From positions 237,255,922-237,319,921 of the forward strand of contig NC_081406.1 of the NCBI RefSeq assembly GCF_030272615.1: a DNA stretch of 64,000 nt. The letters run 5' to 3'. Both the position numbers and the translations under genes were made by a program. The notes under the pieces are model-generated. The model made no database searches. It was not told where the DNA came from and saw only the letters and a program-made list of their open reading frames with translations. Of the stretch, positions 1-12,284 are shown piece after piece (position 1 is the stretch's first letter; each line of letters starts with the position of its first letter). This DNA comes from Cryptomeria japonica (taxonomy: Eukaryota > Streptophyta > Pinopsida > Cupressales > Cupressaceae).

Positions 1-1222
1 TATGTGTTAAACATACAGTTGTGCGAGTCGTACTTACTATTTTTGGTAAGTTATCTTCAATTAGGACTGTGCAGCTCAATTGTTATATTCTACTCGAAGT
101 CGTGTTCATGTACTTTTGGAGGTTGTTGTAACTGTAAAAATTCTTGAGAAATAATATATGAAAGATCTTTGCCGGTGGTTTTTTTCCTGGTATACTTTTA
201 CCAAGTTTTTTCCACGTAAATTTGTGTGTTTATGGTTTATTGTTTTCTCTATATGATTCTGCATTGTTTATTTCATAACATTTTTTGCCCAAACATAATA
301 ATTGATTAATAGAACCTGTTTACAAATAGTATTCTATAGCTAAATCACATAATGGCTATTGAATTTAAAAGGAAATAATCAATTAACATCAACAAAATGA
401 TCATGATGAGTCCTATTGATAAACAGCACCACCTAAATGCATTTGAATCCATAGTATAGTTTCTTTTCCAACAACCAACCATATTAGGGATTTGAGGGGA
501 AAGCACGATAGGGCATCGGGAGATTGTTTGCCACAACTAAGCCCAAGGGCGTGGAACATCCATCCAAAACAATTCAACCCCTTGGCCCACAAGCATGGCA
601 GGACCTCCAATCCATCCAACTTGGGGTGGTCTACTTACGTTGAGGGAACCGATCTTCTACATCTCCCTACCATGTTTCCTCACTAATCGCTTGTAGGATG
701 ATAGATTGATTAATTTACTAATTCTAAGAATCTTAATAGATTGGTAACTCAAATTAATAAATAAATCAAAAATTCATAAGAGATTTCATAATAAACAATA
801 GACTTAAACATATTTGCATACCAATTACGTTGCTTAAATCAAATGGCTTCTTTTCTTAAATGCAAATTACATATATGAATTCTGATCTGAGTCAATGCCT
901 TTCTCAAAATGAGGATCTGCCTTATATAGCCCTCAAGAGAGGGCAAAGAGTTAAATGAGGTGTCTCTTCTAACTATAAACTAACCCCTACCCCTTCATCC
1001 ACTTGTGTCTGTTTGGAATCATTGTTGTTAAAGGATTTGTTAAGGATAACTATCCGTTTGCTTAAACAGATTGTTGCTTATATTAGTTATATATGGAGGC
1101 TCTTGTCTACTTATCCAATAAGGAAAGACCTTCGAACATAATTTGGTTTATTTATTATTTTTGATGGGTATGAGAAAGTCTTATGGTAGGGGCATGACAT
1201 CCTCAACTTCCCTAAGCCCATA
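1..1222. other. AT-rich intergenic DNA, no gene recognised
   Basis: I see no gene here. The longest open stretch (492-686, plus) encodes a Pro/His-rich peptide with no family resemblance and stops both sides. The DNA is AT-rich, without tandem structure or recognisable TE ends. Its 3' part runs into the hAT relic at 1223. Confidence 0.5.
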
Positions 1223-2197
1223 TTGAGCATGATCCATTACACCAACATGAATAGGCCTTGTTTGGGTGAGGCATATGACGGCATTGACTCAATGATTAAG
1301 AAGATAAAAGTCATTATAAATGCAAAAGAGCAAGATCCTAAAGAAAAATTCTTCAAAGAACTACAACAAATCATTGTAGAGCGATGGAACAAAATGACCA
1401 CTCTATTGCATCTTCTTGCCTTTGCATTGAGTCCCAAATATTATAGTTCTCAACTCCAAACTGTTGCCACAAGAGTTGCCCCATATAAAGATCATGAAGT
1501 TGCTCAAGGGTACAAGGCAGCACTTTGTAGACTCTTCATTGATCGTGGCATGCAGGATGCAGTGATGGTTGAGGTCATGGGTTTACCATGCTCTTCAAGA
1601 CAAGTATATGGTCGATGCTCATAATTGATGGTACTTCCATGGCGAACATATACACACCTACAACCTCTTGCGATCACAATTTTATCGCAAGTAAATTTTA
1701 TAATAAAAAAAAAAATTATCTTTTAAGCTTTATTTATATTTTAATCTTATAATTTCAAAGATAAATTTTTAAATTTGTAACTCTTAACTCTCTAATTTTA
1801 TCTTAATAGGTTGCTAGTTCATCTACATTTAAGAGGAATTGGAGCACATCCCTTCATCCACTCAATAAACTACAATCAAAAAAGGTAGAGGACTTGGTGT
1901 TTGTGCATTCAAACTTGTGACTCCTTACACAAGCAAAGTGGCTACAAAGAAGTGGGATATTGCGTCGGAGAGTATAGACATGATGCTTCCACTGCCCACT
2001 TTGCTTCACTTGATGTTGATGATGATTACGAGCCACCTAGTGAGCTTGAGAGTGCTCGTGCCAATACTAGTGCTACTAATAGTGTCAATGCCAATGCCAG
2101 TGGCACTATTTGTGGTTCTTCTAATTTACCACAACATAGATCATCTAATATGGATGATGATGATATTTTGACGACCCATATGATATTTAATCAATGA
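1223..2197 (+). pseudogene. hAT transposase relic, C-terminal half
   Basis: This is the C-terminal part of a plant hAT-family transposase of the BED/DUF659 type. Positions 1223-1624 encode a segment with CLGEAYDGIDSMIKKIK, then a W-K-M..LLHLLAFALSPKYY motif, typical of the region before the hAT dimerisation domain. After an AT-rich gap that looks like an intron (GTAAAT at 1691, AG at 1808-1809), 1810 onward encodes KRNWST...KKVEDLVFVHSNL, the conserved hAT C-terminal dimerisation motif, in another frame and ended by TGA. The tail to 2197 is Asn/Ser/Asp-rich. The BED and DDE parts are missing upstream, so this is a dead relic. The family call is firm; the exon model is inferred. Confidence 0.75.
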
Positions 2198-3019
2198 AGG
2201 CTGATTGTAAACACTTGACATTATTATTTTTTAAAGTTTAATATATATCATGACATTCAAGTTTGACTAATATTTGACTATTAATGTGGTGTTGTATTTT
2301 GCCATGTTATTTGACTATTAATATGGTGGTGTATTTTGAACTTAATTACAACTACAAATATGCATATCAAAGTTTGGGGACTCACCTGGACTCACCAGGA
2401 CTCAGCGAGTCCCGAGCCAGTTGACCCTAGGTGAGTCCTAGGAGCCCGAACTCAGGCTCGCCCAAGTCTTGGGACTTAGAGACTCCGCTCGAACCCAGTG
2501 AGTCCCGATGCCCAAACTCAGTCGGCGTTCAACACCAAAAAAACATATAAAAGTCAACTCATTTCATTGTATTAGCAAAATAGGAGGAGAAAGAGTGAGT
2601 TGTGAGGAAAAACAAGAGTGCATTGTAGGGGAACCAACAAGGAGGACGAAGACCAAAAAAATGTCAACAAATCGCATTGGGGCTGCATATTACTCACATT
2701 TGGTGCATCAAGAGCTCCATAGAAAGGATTGAAAAGAAGTTGCATTTCATTTCAGCTTTGTTCTAAGAGGTAAGATTGAATTTTTTGGTCTTTTTGCGTT
2801 TTCTAAGCAAAATTCTATTGGTTTTTTTTAAACATTTCTATTCATTTCCTTTCAAAGAAAGAGAAAACCCTACAATGTACATTGTTTTTCTTTCAAAACA
2901 TTTCTATTACATTGATTTTTTTGCATTAGTTTATAAATAATAATGCACAAATGTTCATTTTTTTTGTAATTATATCTTATTGCAGCAACCTTCAACTTTT
3001 GAAAATCATATTTTTCACA

Positions 3020-3915
3020 ATGTCTAGTCTTGGAACAACCCCAGGTAAAAAAGATCCAACTTGGAAACATACTGAAATTTTTCTCAAGCAAAAAAAAGGA
3101 GAGGCCAAACGTAAATATTGCAAAACACTTTTTCATGGAGGCACAAATAGATTGAAATACCACCTTGCCGGCATACACGGCCATGATGCTGACCCTTGCA
3201 CTGAAGCACCTCCCAAGGCTATTCGTGAGTGCCAAGTGTAACTAGAAACATTTGAAGCGAAAAAGGAAATGAAGAAGAGGCAAAGGGAGAAGTTGGCTAG
3301 CACTGGCTGTGTTGGAGAGGCTTCTTCCATGCCTCCATATCGTCCTAGTGCTAGTGCTAGTGCTAGTGCTAGTGCTTTTGCCAGTGGTAGTGGGAGTATT
3401 AGCATTGGTCCTAGAGTTCATAAATCTAGGATGGATTCATATTTTGAGCCATGCACTACGCCTAATGCCCAACCGTCGCTTGAGAGCATGGGTTGGAACA
3501 AGGAGTTACATGATGCAACTAGACATGCAATTGGCCAATTTTGGTACTATTGCACCATTCCATTCTTTGTGGCCAAATAATTCTTTTTTATTTTATTATT
3601 TTAAGATTTATAGTTTGCTTTGTCTAATATTTTTTTATTGGACATACTTATCTTATTTAATTTATTTCTAACAGGTCTCCTTATTGGCAGAGCATGGTTG
3701 ATGCCATCACTATTTGTGGAGAGGGGTTCAAAGCCCCTTCTAAATCTAACTTAAGTGGCCCAATTTTGACGGAATCGGTGGTTGATGTAAAAGCCACATT
3801 AGAGGAGCATCACGAGATATGGAGCAATAAGGGTTGCACCATCATGACCAATGGTTGGACCGATAGGAGAAATAGAACACTCCTGAATTTTCTTGTTTCT
3901 TTCGCAGGTGATTGA
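3020..3915 (+). pseudogene. BED zinc finger and DUF659 N-terminal part of a hAT transposase
   Basis: From ATG at 3020 the frame encodes a BED finger: DPTWKHTEIF, then KRKYCKTLFHGGTNRLKYHL, then AGIHGHDADPC, with the C..C..H..H pattern of plant hAT proteins. It would act as the DNA-binding head of the transposase. TAA at 3239 interrupts the frame. The same frame resumes with a Lys-rich stretch and a Ser-Ala repeat encoded by a GCTAGT microsatellite (about 3347-3380). An AT-rich intron seems to end at CTAACAG (about 3674), followed by SPYWQSMVDA and CTIMTNGWTDRRNRTLLNFL, the DUF659 signature, up to 3915. The DDE core and hAT C-terminus are absent. Not functional. Confidence 0.75.
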
Positions 3916-4902
3916 TCGTTCTACCTTCCTCAATGCATTGAATAATTTGAATTTGATTGGATTGATCAGGTAGATAGAGAGGTTGAGGTTGTAGCCATGG
4001 CAGAGGAGGAGGTTAGAGCATGAGAAAACACAAGCACAGTTGATGTTGGTGAAGGTGGCATGGAGTCATGGGCAAAGACTATGGCTGCTGAATCATCCAA
4101 GACCTACCTTAGACGCCTTCGTAGGAGGGATGCAGGCTCCTCTAAGCCATAGACTTGTAATTGTTGTTTTGATATTTGTGTAGAACATTTGATGTCATGG
4201 GTTTCATATTCCACGAGTTTTGTATACATTTGACAATATTTATATATCTAATTTTGCTATTTCCTTCAGCTACAATTTGCGTTTATACTTATGTGATCAA
4301 TGTATACTTGTGTATGTGATCAAATTAGCTTCTATTTGATGATTTTATAGTTTCTTTGAGGTTTATTTAATAAAGAGTGCATGAAACAAGTTTTAAATCC
4401 TTAAAAAATCTCTAAATTTCTTGGGCTATTCACTTTGCCAAGTCCTGCCGAATCTGCGCCGAGTTTTTTGCTAAGCCCTGAGTCGAGTCTGTCATATCCC
4501 CTTATTTTCTTATAGAAGAATTTTAAACAGTGGTATTAATTTGTCTGATCTTAATGATTATTTACATTAAATATTAATTAACTGTTAAATATGAGTTAGT
4601 TATTACGATTGCTTAATATTTAAACATATTGTTAGACATAATTATCATTTGCTGGAATCTGACAACGATTGAGAGGGGCAGCAACCTTTCCAAGAGGTCA
4701 GTGCCACCAATAGTAATGACTAAGGAATCGTGGCTTTCCACCACTGGGAGAGGAAGATTAAATACCCGCCAACGAACTGGGCAGGGAGATAGAGAGTTTA
4801 CGGGCCTGGAAAATCAGAATTGAAGTTTGGAAGCTGCTCACATCCATGCAATATATATGGGAAGAAGTGTCTTTCTGGTAAGGACTTTCTGTGCAATACT
4901 AT

Positions 4903-4932
4903 TACAATATATATATATATATATATATATAA
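4903..4932. repeat. (TA)n microsatellite
   Basis: About 14 TA dinucleotides within the solo LTR. Confidence 0.9.
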
Positions 4933-5068
4933 GAAAAAAATAACTGCTTGTACATAACAGCATTGGTGAATCTCTGAGATAATAAACATTCTGTATATTA
5001 ATATTTTGAATATATATGTGTTTATAAAAGTCTGGCTTTGGCATAATTCTGAAAATTCTGAGAAGAGA

Positions 5069-5215
5069 TTGACAGTAGAGGGAGAACGGTTCAGACACCC
5101 TCATGATTTGACAGTAGATGGAGAACGGTTCAGACACCCTCATGATTTGACAGAGGGAGAACGGTCCAGACACCCTCATGATTTGATAGAGGGAGAACGG
5201 TTAGATTTCCTTACT
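5069..5215. repeat. minisatellite, about 3.5 units of 39-45 bp
   Basis: The unit carries GGAGAACGGTTCAGACACCC followed by TCATGATTTGACAG. Three nearly identical copies and one partial copy lie in tandem inside the solo LTR. The frame is open across the units, but the peptide is simply periodic and not a gene. Confidence 0.9.
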
Positions 5216-5490
5216 TCATAAATCATTACTGATCTATCCTTTCTTATTATTCTTTATTTTCTGCATCAATATAATCAGCTTACACTTATTAGACACTTAT
5301 ATGATATAATGAAATAAATTATTCTCTAACTTGTGTTACAGGTTTCCCTATTAAAGCGATAAAAGGTATTCCATTTCTGGTCTATCTTTAACAGCAGAGA
5401 ATTACCATCTAGGGCAATCTAGGTCATTTGAAAGGGGGCATTACAGAGTCACCCTTGCCGAGTCCGCGTCGAGTCTGAGTCCCATTTCTA

Positions 5491-6282
5491 TGATGTATAT
5501 ATTTTTTATTTTTATATGTTTTTGTATGAACAAACCCAACTTCGAACCATCCCAAGAAAAATTTGACTTAACTCATGAACCAAACCTTTGAACCCAAACC
5601 CTAACTGGCAACTTGGTTTATAGATGAAAAAATTCAAAAAAAAAAAAATTTAAATGATTTTGCCGGCCTCTAATAAAATCTTTGCATCACTGCTGACCAC
5701 AACATAATTTTTAAATCATCAACACGATTAGCTTCTTATTCAATTTGTGAAAAAATAAAAACTGTAATAAATGTGGTCGTAGAACCAATACACACAAAAA
5801 AGTTGCAGGTAAAAAAATCTATATGCATATCCTTAAATTTTCTATCTATGACACATGATCATTCCATGATGTGATTCTAGTAGACTACATCAAGAACATA
5901 ATTTTCCAAAATCCTGCAGTTTCTCCTCATATTTGTGAGATTTTAACTTCTTAAAAAACACTCAAAAAATTGAATCTTGAATATATCAAAAAAATAGACT
6001 CCCGGATCGCTATCCCAGAAGCACATGCCACCATCCACAAAAAATGGCCTCCTGCACATACGTTCTGCCATTCCCATCCCAGAATGGAGCATAATTTTGT
6101 ATGAATGGTTTTCAACAATTTGATAGAAAACTTTTTCCAAATGGCAAGCAGATACCTTCCATATTTTGAAGAACAATATGAATCTATGATACTCCTTTCT
6201 ACCAAGAATGTAGCCAGCAATTTGTGACATTTTCCTGTATGATATGCCAAGTGGAAGATGCCATATCTGATAGACTTGAGCA
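5491..6282. other. no supported gene; downstream of the U1A-like fragment
   Basis: AT-rich DNA. Two overlapping minus-strand open stretches (5943-6338 and 5951-6463) cover the lower part, but the predicted peptides show no domain. I searched the minus strand here for the rest of an RRM (RNP1-type QAWVVF) and did not find it. Confidence 0.4.
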
Positions 6283-7449
6283 ACAATGATACTCTGAAGT
6301 TGTCCGAACAGACAATGTAGGCTAGTAACTTGTGACAATACCTCTTCAGTTCTCTAAGATGATGAATTTGTGTATTATTATTCTTAGATTTGCATTCAAC
6401 GGCAGTATGCAAAGACAAGATTCCATCGTTGTAGATTAGCAGAATGATGATTGTTATCTCCATATTTGGTCAATGGTAAAAAGCAAGAGCTTAAACAGAA
6501 ATGCCTTTAACATACTTTTAAGCAACTACTAACTGGTTAATCCAGAGTTACAAACATGTTCTGATTCGCGAAGCTCCTAGGACAGTTTTCTTATTTCATT
6601 TAGCTAAACAGCATATTCAATTTAGATGCTTTTCAAACTTAAGCAATGAAGCTGTTCTATGTTAACTTTTTATTTAAACTAAGATCTTGAGGGAAGGATA
6701 GTGTATAAGAATTCTCTGGAGCCTAACCATTTAATTTAATTACGAGCAGGCAATGCTCAGTGCTCAAATGCTAAGCAAAGCTAATTGGAAAAGCGCAAGC
6801 CTATTAGGATTGTCTGATTTGAATCACAGTTATGCATAAATTTTCTAGCAGGCAGTTTGCACCAGTTGCTGGATGCAATGCAAATTTAATGATATGGTGA
6901 TTAAACATGTTCAAGAGTACAATCATCCCAGCCATCTAAATCCTAAAAGCTCGATAGTCTCGCCTTAGAAGGCTCCACAAGAATATTTGCGGTAACTCGC
7001 ATCTACCGAATGCTAGTTTAAAGTTTTGGAATCAAGATTCCAAAAGTTATCATCACGAATTCAATATTGACTCAAAATGCCAAAAACACAATCATTTTAT
7101 ATTACCAAGGCAAGCAGTAGAGAGTACTAGCTAGGGTTTCGCCCTAGTCAGCATTCTTATGCAGTTACAAGCAATGAAGATAGATATGTAGGGAGTGGCA
7201 CAGAAGAGGGGCGGGACAACAATAGTACCAATATTTCCACTGGAATTCTTACTATGTTCTCCAATTCTACATTCAAGAACATGAAAAGCCGGCACATATT
7301 GCACTTTAAATTAATGTTTTATGTTGCATTTACTGCATAAACACGGAAAAAAATGGTAGGAAGGTTTTCAGCACACCTTCTAACTTTACTTTCTCGTTGA
7401 GATTATTGATGTAAATGGTCATATTCGGAGGAATGTCGGAGGACTGCAT
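6283..7449 (-). pseudogene. 5' fragment of a U1A/U2B''-type snRNP RRM protein gene
   Basis: U1A and U2B'' are spliceosomal proteins whose first RRM binds a U1 or U2 snRNA hairpin. Exon 1 (7449 down to 7377, 24 codons plus one base) starts at ATG and encodes DIPPNMTIYINNLNEKVKLE, very close to the conserved start of this family, with RNP2 as IYINNL. It ends at a GT donor (AAG|GTGTGC). An acceptor at TTAGAG|AACTG (exon 2 starts at 6351) restores the exact phase and gives ELKR, so the junction reads KVKLE-ELKR as in the family. About 17 extra bases follow, and then SLHCLFGQLQSIIVA resumes in another frame, matching the family's SLY.LFSQFG.I segment. No QAWVVF motif or later exon is visible. It is therefore a broken or truncated gene. 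Family identification is strong; pseudogene status is inferred. Confidence 0.7.
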
Positions 7450-10022
7450 GCTTTCTGAGCTATGTCACCACTGCAACTATTCGCCGGCTAGGATTTATCT
7501 TCCTCAAACCCTCTTCTTTCGCGCTGCGTAGCAGGCCAGTCTTTGAAAAAACGATGTTTCCCAAATCAGGAAGACCAAAGTGAGTCGAAATCCCGCCTCT
7601 CTCTGTTTTGTAACAATTTCAATAACGAAAAAAATTTAACGTTAATTGGGATGCCACATCGTTACTCGCGAGTTTGGGAGGCCCTGAATACTTTACCGTC
7701 CAATATTTAAAAAATATTAAAATTTTATAGTTAAAAGGTTTTGTTTTTTAAATTTTATGAGAATTTAATTATATATTTAATATTTATTGTATTTAGGTAA
7801 TGTTTATAGGGATGAAGTATCCAAATTTCTAATAGGATCACCTACCTAAATATTATGCCAACTTAAATATGCTAAGTTTTTTTTGCAAAATCTTTGCTAA
7901 GTGAACCATTTATTATAAAGCTCATTTATTTTTTTATATTCAAGTGTGTCCACTTAGGGTTTATACTTTATATTTATATTGTAAAATTAATATAATAATA
8001 TTATTGTTGACATTTTTATGTTACCTTTAGCCATGTAGATAAGTGATCTTAGATAACCTAATGGCCAAAACCTTGTTACTTTCTCAAGGTTTAAAACCCT
8101 AAGTTCTTAAGGCATTTTTGTCTTAGTCCCTTCTTGGCCTTGTTCTAAGTCGTTGTTGACCAGCTCAAGTGGTCATTTCACTTAAACGCCATCGGCTAGA
8201 GTGTCCCTTTGGCATCACATACCAGCCCTATCTTACCCGCTACCGGCAAATGGAGGATCGCATGGTTCGCAACAGTCAAGGTTAGCCTCTACTTAACCTT
8301 GCGAGGTTGCAATGGACCATTGGAAGTTACTATTAGATGTCAAGTCACACCTTCGCAGCCTAGGATTGGCAATCAGGGATTTGTCTGCGATGTTGTGATG
8401 GGGTTAATAATTACCAATAGTTGTTGGGTCGCATCATCGCGGCAATCAAAACATGGTGTTATCTGAAGCCGCGATCTTGCGATTAGCGACCAACGGTTAA
8501 GTGGATGCTAGGTCGCATCCTCACGACTTCTTTGTAACTGTTTTTGGCTAAGTTGTGAGCTTGCAATTGATGGGCTTGGTCAGATGGTGGGGCCAACAAT
8601 TTTGTACAAACTAATGGTGGTCATCTGATTTAGCTTAGAGGCGGAATCGATGATTTTGTTTTATTTGATCATTGAGGATTTTTCTGGGGGCCTTCTAGGT
8701 GCTTCTCAATTGTTCATCTACACACAAGGGGAAGATCCAATGACCAAATTTCAAACTTGGAGTGTTCATTGGAATTCAAACAGGTGTTGTGGTGGTTGCC
8801 AACTTGATGGTAAGAAAATCAATTTATGACCTAGTCGGTGACCCAAATCAGGTTCGATCTTACTCCAACCGCTTTTAGATGTCACGATGATCGCCATCAT
8901 TCTTGTTGGATTCTCCAGATGTTTCCCAAGGTCGTCCATGCCAATTTATTGCTCTCAATTGACATTTGGCCTGATGGAATGTATTCAAACGCCATCCTAG
9001 TTGCAGTACCACCCAATTTTTTAGGAGATTTCATGCCCTCTTTGACTACAACAATGATTTTTATCTAGGGACCTGTTTTAGCACACAACATCAGATCTTT
9101 CGTCTAATTCATGAGCCTAGTCATCAAGTTCAAAAGGAGATAAAATTGCAAATTCAAAATTTTGGAGCAACTTCTTAATAAAAGGCAACTTCATTCCTTT
9201 TGAAATGAGTTCTCGCTTTTTTCTATATGAACGACAGTGAAATAGATCTTGCAACTCATATCTTAGGATTTTTTTCAAGTATTTTATGCATTGTAATTGG
9301 ATTCTTCTACAAAATCAATGAGAAAGTTTGTTTTTTTCTGCTCATTCTCTTGTCATTTTTCATTGTGTTGTATGATCTTCATGAAATTTATTATGATAGT
9401 TGCAATCCTTTAATTTTATTTCATCTGTGCAATGTTTGTTGGCAAGTAGTCTTAAGTGTCGATCAATATGTTGTGTAAAACCTTAACAAGCAATACTATA
9501 TGAATTCATTCATCTCTATGCAAACTGAAAATAAGCAACCTTCATATGAAATGTTCATGCTCCACTTAGGCATGAATAAGTTGTCAACATAGTTGTTTTC
9601 TTAGTTGAAATAGTTGTGATCAGCCATTTTAAAACCAGAAAAACAAATATTGATGCATCATCACAAGTTAGCTTTTGTAGATTTATGATTCAAAGCATCA
9701 TTCTTCCCTTTTTTCTTGTCAAAAATCAGTAATTTTAGGTGATCATTAAAGGGAACCGGCCCTCTCTAGAGGTCTACTTTTGTTATAGGGTACCCACAAC
9801 CTAAAAGTAGTCCCATGTGTCATAGGTTAGCTGATTCTAGGCTTATCTAGGGGTGCAAACCTTCGTGACAACAATTATACTTAAAAATATTGGCATATCT
9901 ATCTTTAGAGGAATATAGGTAAAGTACATGTTTGTTCATTATTCCACTTAAAAATTTATTATTAATGTCAAGAAGCATTCTACAATCGGAGCAAGGGGCA
10001 GAGTGTAATGGTATGAGCATTT
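7450..10022. other. gene-poor stretch; upstream side of the U1A-like fragment
   Basis: Positions 7450-7620 are somewhat GC-richer and could be the promoter and 5' UTR of the minus-strand U1A-like exon. The rest is AT-rich. Between 8040 and 8660 there are recurring CGATCTTGCGA / AGGTTGCAA-like phrases and a 258-bp open stretch (8209-8466) without family resemblance. Other open stretches at 8838-9068 and 9227-9478 also show no domain. I cannot define TE boundaries here. Confidence 0.4.
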
Positions 10023-10027
10023 TAATG

Positions 10028-11236
10028 TGTAGAGGAGGGGATTTGTCACCTCCAAGATGATGAATCTTAGAGGACAAATCGATTCGCTGCTACCTCACTC
10101 AAACTGGTGCTAAGGTGAGCCAGGGGATAAAAAATGACAAAGTTTAGTTAATCGCAATTTGAGACTCTTAAACGACTCTGTCAAGCCTCTGTCCAAAGGG
10201 CGAGCACGTAGGTCGAAGACACCAGCGCAAAACACTATCATCTTGTACGAACGAGGTACAAAATTCGTACATGGAGTTTCAGGTGCGATTATAATGCAAT
10301 AAAACATGGAAAGTAATGAAGCTAAACTAGTGAATGCTATATACGAAATAAGCAAGATAAAATGGAAGGAGAAAGAGGGAAGAAAGTAAACAAACAATAG
10401 GTCCACACTATGAAGTCTCCAACCAGATGAATCTTCTCTAATGCAACATGCACACAAGCTAGAAAGGAAAATGTTGGGGGTTGTGTTTTGGAGTCTGCCT
10501 CAGTCAGACCCCCGTTTTGGTATTTCCACCTCCACGGACAACCCAGGTAGATTGATAGAATAAAAGATAAATGCAAGATAAAATCAATGATAGAAGAGGG
10601 ATGTGATAAATCTCAAAATGCTCAAAGATAGGATAAATAGATAGATATTACCGAATAGGTTTGACAAAAGACAAGAGAGTTGCAAGAGATATTGTGAGAT
10701 CTTGAGAGTGTTGTAGCAAACTAGAGGCTACTATAGCAAGTGAGTGAGAGAGCAAGAGCCAACTATGAGAGCCCAGAGAGAGAGAGAGTCTAAGAGAAGT
10801 TGAATAACTAAGAGGAAGCTTGAATGAAATGAAAGATGGATTTAAAATAAGAGAAGAGGAGGGAAAGAGAGGGTCGTGAGTCATCTAGAAGATTTTGAGT
10901 CGTTTCCACCAACATACACAAATGACAAGTGGAAAGGTGCGCTCAGAACCGATATTCAATCGTTGAGATGTCGCAGGACTAATGCGCGGCACGCGGACGT
11001 CTATGCAGTGTGCTAGTGTCCAAATGAATCACGCTCGAGAACGACAGGAGACACGTGGCTAACTAGACTGACGCCACGAGGGAGCTATTAGGAAGGGTGT
11101 CTTGAGCACCCTGAGAGGGAAAAGGCTGATGCAAGGGCTGAAGTGAGCCTACTCAGGTGCTAGGGGAATGGACACCAAAGTGGTTACAAAATATGCAGGT
11201 CGAATTACAAAGGGGTATGCAATTTACGACACTACA
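10028..11236. mobile_element. solo LTR, target duplication TAATG
   Basis: The 1,209-bp sequence starts TGTAGAGGAGGG and ends ACGACACTACA. It is flanked by TAATG at 10023-10027 and 11237-11241. Its right-hand end (GCAATTTACGACACTACA) resembles the right ends of the LTRs at 12642-13798, 37892-39046 and 39077-40303. On that comparison it probably belongs to a minus-oriented family beginning TGTAGTGTC. No internal region is attached. Confidence 0.8.
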
Positions 11237-11539
11237 TAATGTTAAATTTTATCTTTTAGCTTAACTTTGACAACCATTCACATGTCAAAATATTAATATT
11301 AATTATAAACATAATATTTTCAAAATAAACACCATATAAATTAAAATATACCCTCATCAAATCAATCAAAAAATATATATACCCTCATCAAAATTAAGAG
11401 TTTTAGATAGATACATAAATATAAAATAAAAAATGATCTACCACTTCATAATTACAATACGTAACAACTTTTTTTTTTTAAATTATTAATAGGGAATAAC
11501 TAACCAGAGTATTGTAACTTCCACAGTCCATTATACTAG

Positions 11540-11731
11540 ATTTTTCTACTTTTGGTTTTAAACTGTGTATGATAACTTTTCATCATCAACATTTCAGATT
11601 TAACTACATGATCCATCATTAGGATGAAAGAATTAGCTAGAGAGCAAAAAATAATGGATCATGTAGTATGATTTGAAATGTTGATGATGAAAAGTTATCA
11701 TACACAGTTTAAAACCAAAAGTAGAAAAATT
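11540..11731. repeat. long inverted repeat with about 80-bp arms
   Basis: The left arm (about 11540-11620) and right arm (about 11651-11731) are nearly perfect reverse complements around a loop of about 30 bp. For instance, AAACTGTGTATGATAACTTT on the left is matched by AAAGTTATCATACACAGTTT on the right. The transcript would fold into a long hairpin. It may be a fold-back MITE or a young hairpin-RNA locus; neither is shown. Confidence 0.85.
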
Positions 11732-11741
11732 AAGATAATAA

Positions 11742-12284
11742 CTAATTCAATTAAAAAATATATGTAATAAAATTTTATTTGCAATGGTTTCTTTGTAAAT
11801 GAAAAGAAGTCTAAAAAATTAAAATTTGTATTAGGAAAAAAATTATTTATTTTTTGTTTGTAGTAATGGTAATTTAAAGTAAAATAAAATAATTTAAAGT
11901 AAATACAAAAGTTCCAATTGATATCTCTAGCATTTATTTGGATAGATGTATTTAAGATATCTATACTAGCATACTTATATTTTAAAAAATCTAAGTAAAG
12001 TACACCAAGAGATATCAAATTTTAAAATATTTAAAATTCATAAATAATAGTAAAGAGTTAATTGTAATGAGATTGACATGAAATGGTTCAATAAATCAAA
12101 AATAATAGTAAAGAGTTTATTATAATGATATTGGCATGAAATGGTTCAATAAATCCTTTAGACTACTTGGAGAAAAATTCAAAATATAAATATTTAACAT
12201 TTGATTTATAATGATATAATAATATATAAATATTAGATTTGATATATTTATTTTCTCCAAAAAAAAATATTGTTGTAAAGTTAA
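11742..12284. repeat. AT-rich stretch with a 58-bp tandem duplication
   Basis: No gene seen. Around 12041-12155 a unit containing AATAATAGTAAAGAGTT and TGAAATGGTTCAATAAATC occurs twice in tandem. The rest is low-complexity A/T. Confidence 0.7.

Larger units (their letters stand above)
4490..5445. mobile_element. solo LTR, target duplication GAGTC
   Basis: A 956-bp sequence begins TGTCATATCCCC and ends GGGGGCATTACA, so it has the TG...CA ends of an LTR. It is flanked by the direct repeat GAGTC at 4485-4489 and 5446-5450. No internal retrotransposon region lies next to it, so it is best read as a solo LTR left by recombination. It landed in the GACTC-rich end of the hAT relic. It contains the (TA)n tract and the tandem repeat listed separately. 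Confidence 0.8.
2371..5490 (+). mobile_element. internally deleted hAT element with GACTC-rich ends
   Basis: A hAT-type relic is bounded by GC-rich DNA dense in GACTC/GAGTC on both sides (2375-2510; 4435-4489 continuing at 5446-5487). Such clustered subterminal motifs are usual transposase-binding sites in hAT elements. The left edge reads GGGGACTCAC and the right edge, reverse-complemented, reads GGGACTCAGA, a possible short TIR. I could not find a convincing 8-bp target duplication, so the outer edges are approximate. Inside are a BED finger and the start of the transposase domain, then a direct jump to a C-terminal tail (about 3960-4150), so most of the catalytic region is deleted. A solo LTR (4490-5445) interrupts the right end. 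Confidence 0.6.

Noticed and set aside
5943-6463. Two overlapping minus-strand ORFs of 131 and 170 codons
   Set aside because: No domain. The only meaningful part is the short U1A-like exon, which crosses the frames; the rest is incidental.
7129-7148. CTAGGGTTTCGCCCTAG hairpin as a terminator or regulatory site
   Set aside because: Short palindrome in unannotated plant DNA, with no gene ending there.
9227-9478. Hydrophobic 83-codon ORF as a small membrane protein
   Set aside because: AT-rich DNA gives Phe/Leu/Ile-rich frames by chance; no homolog known to me and no gene context.
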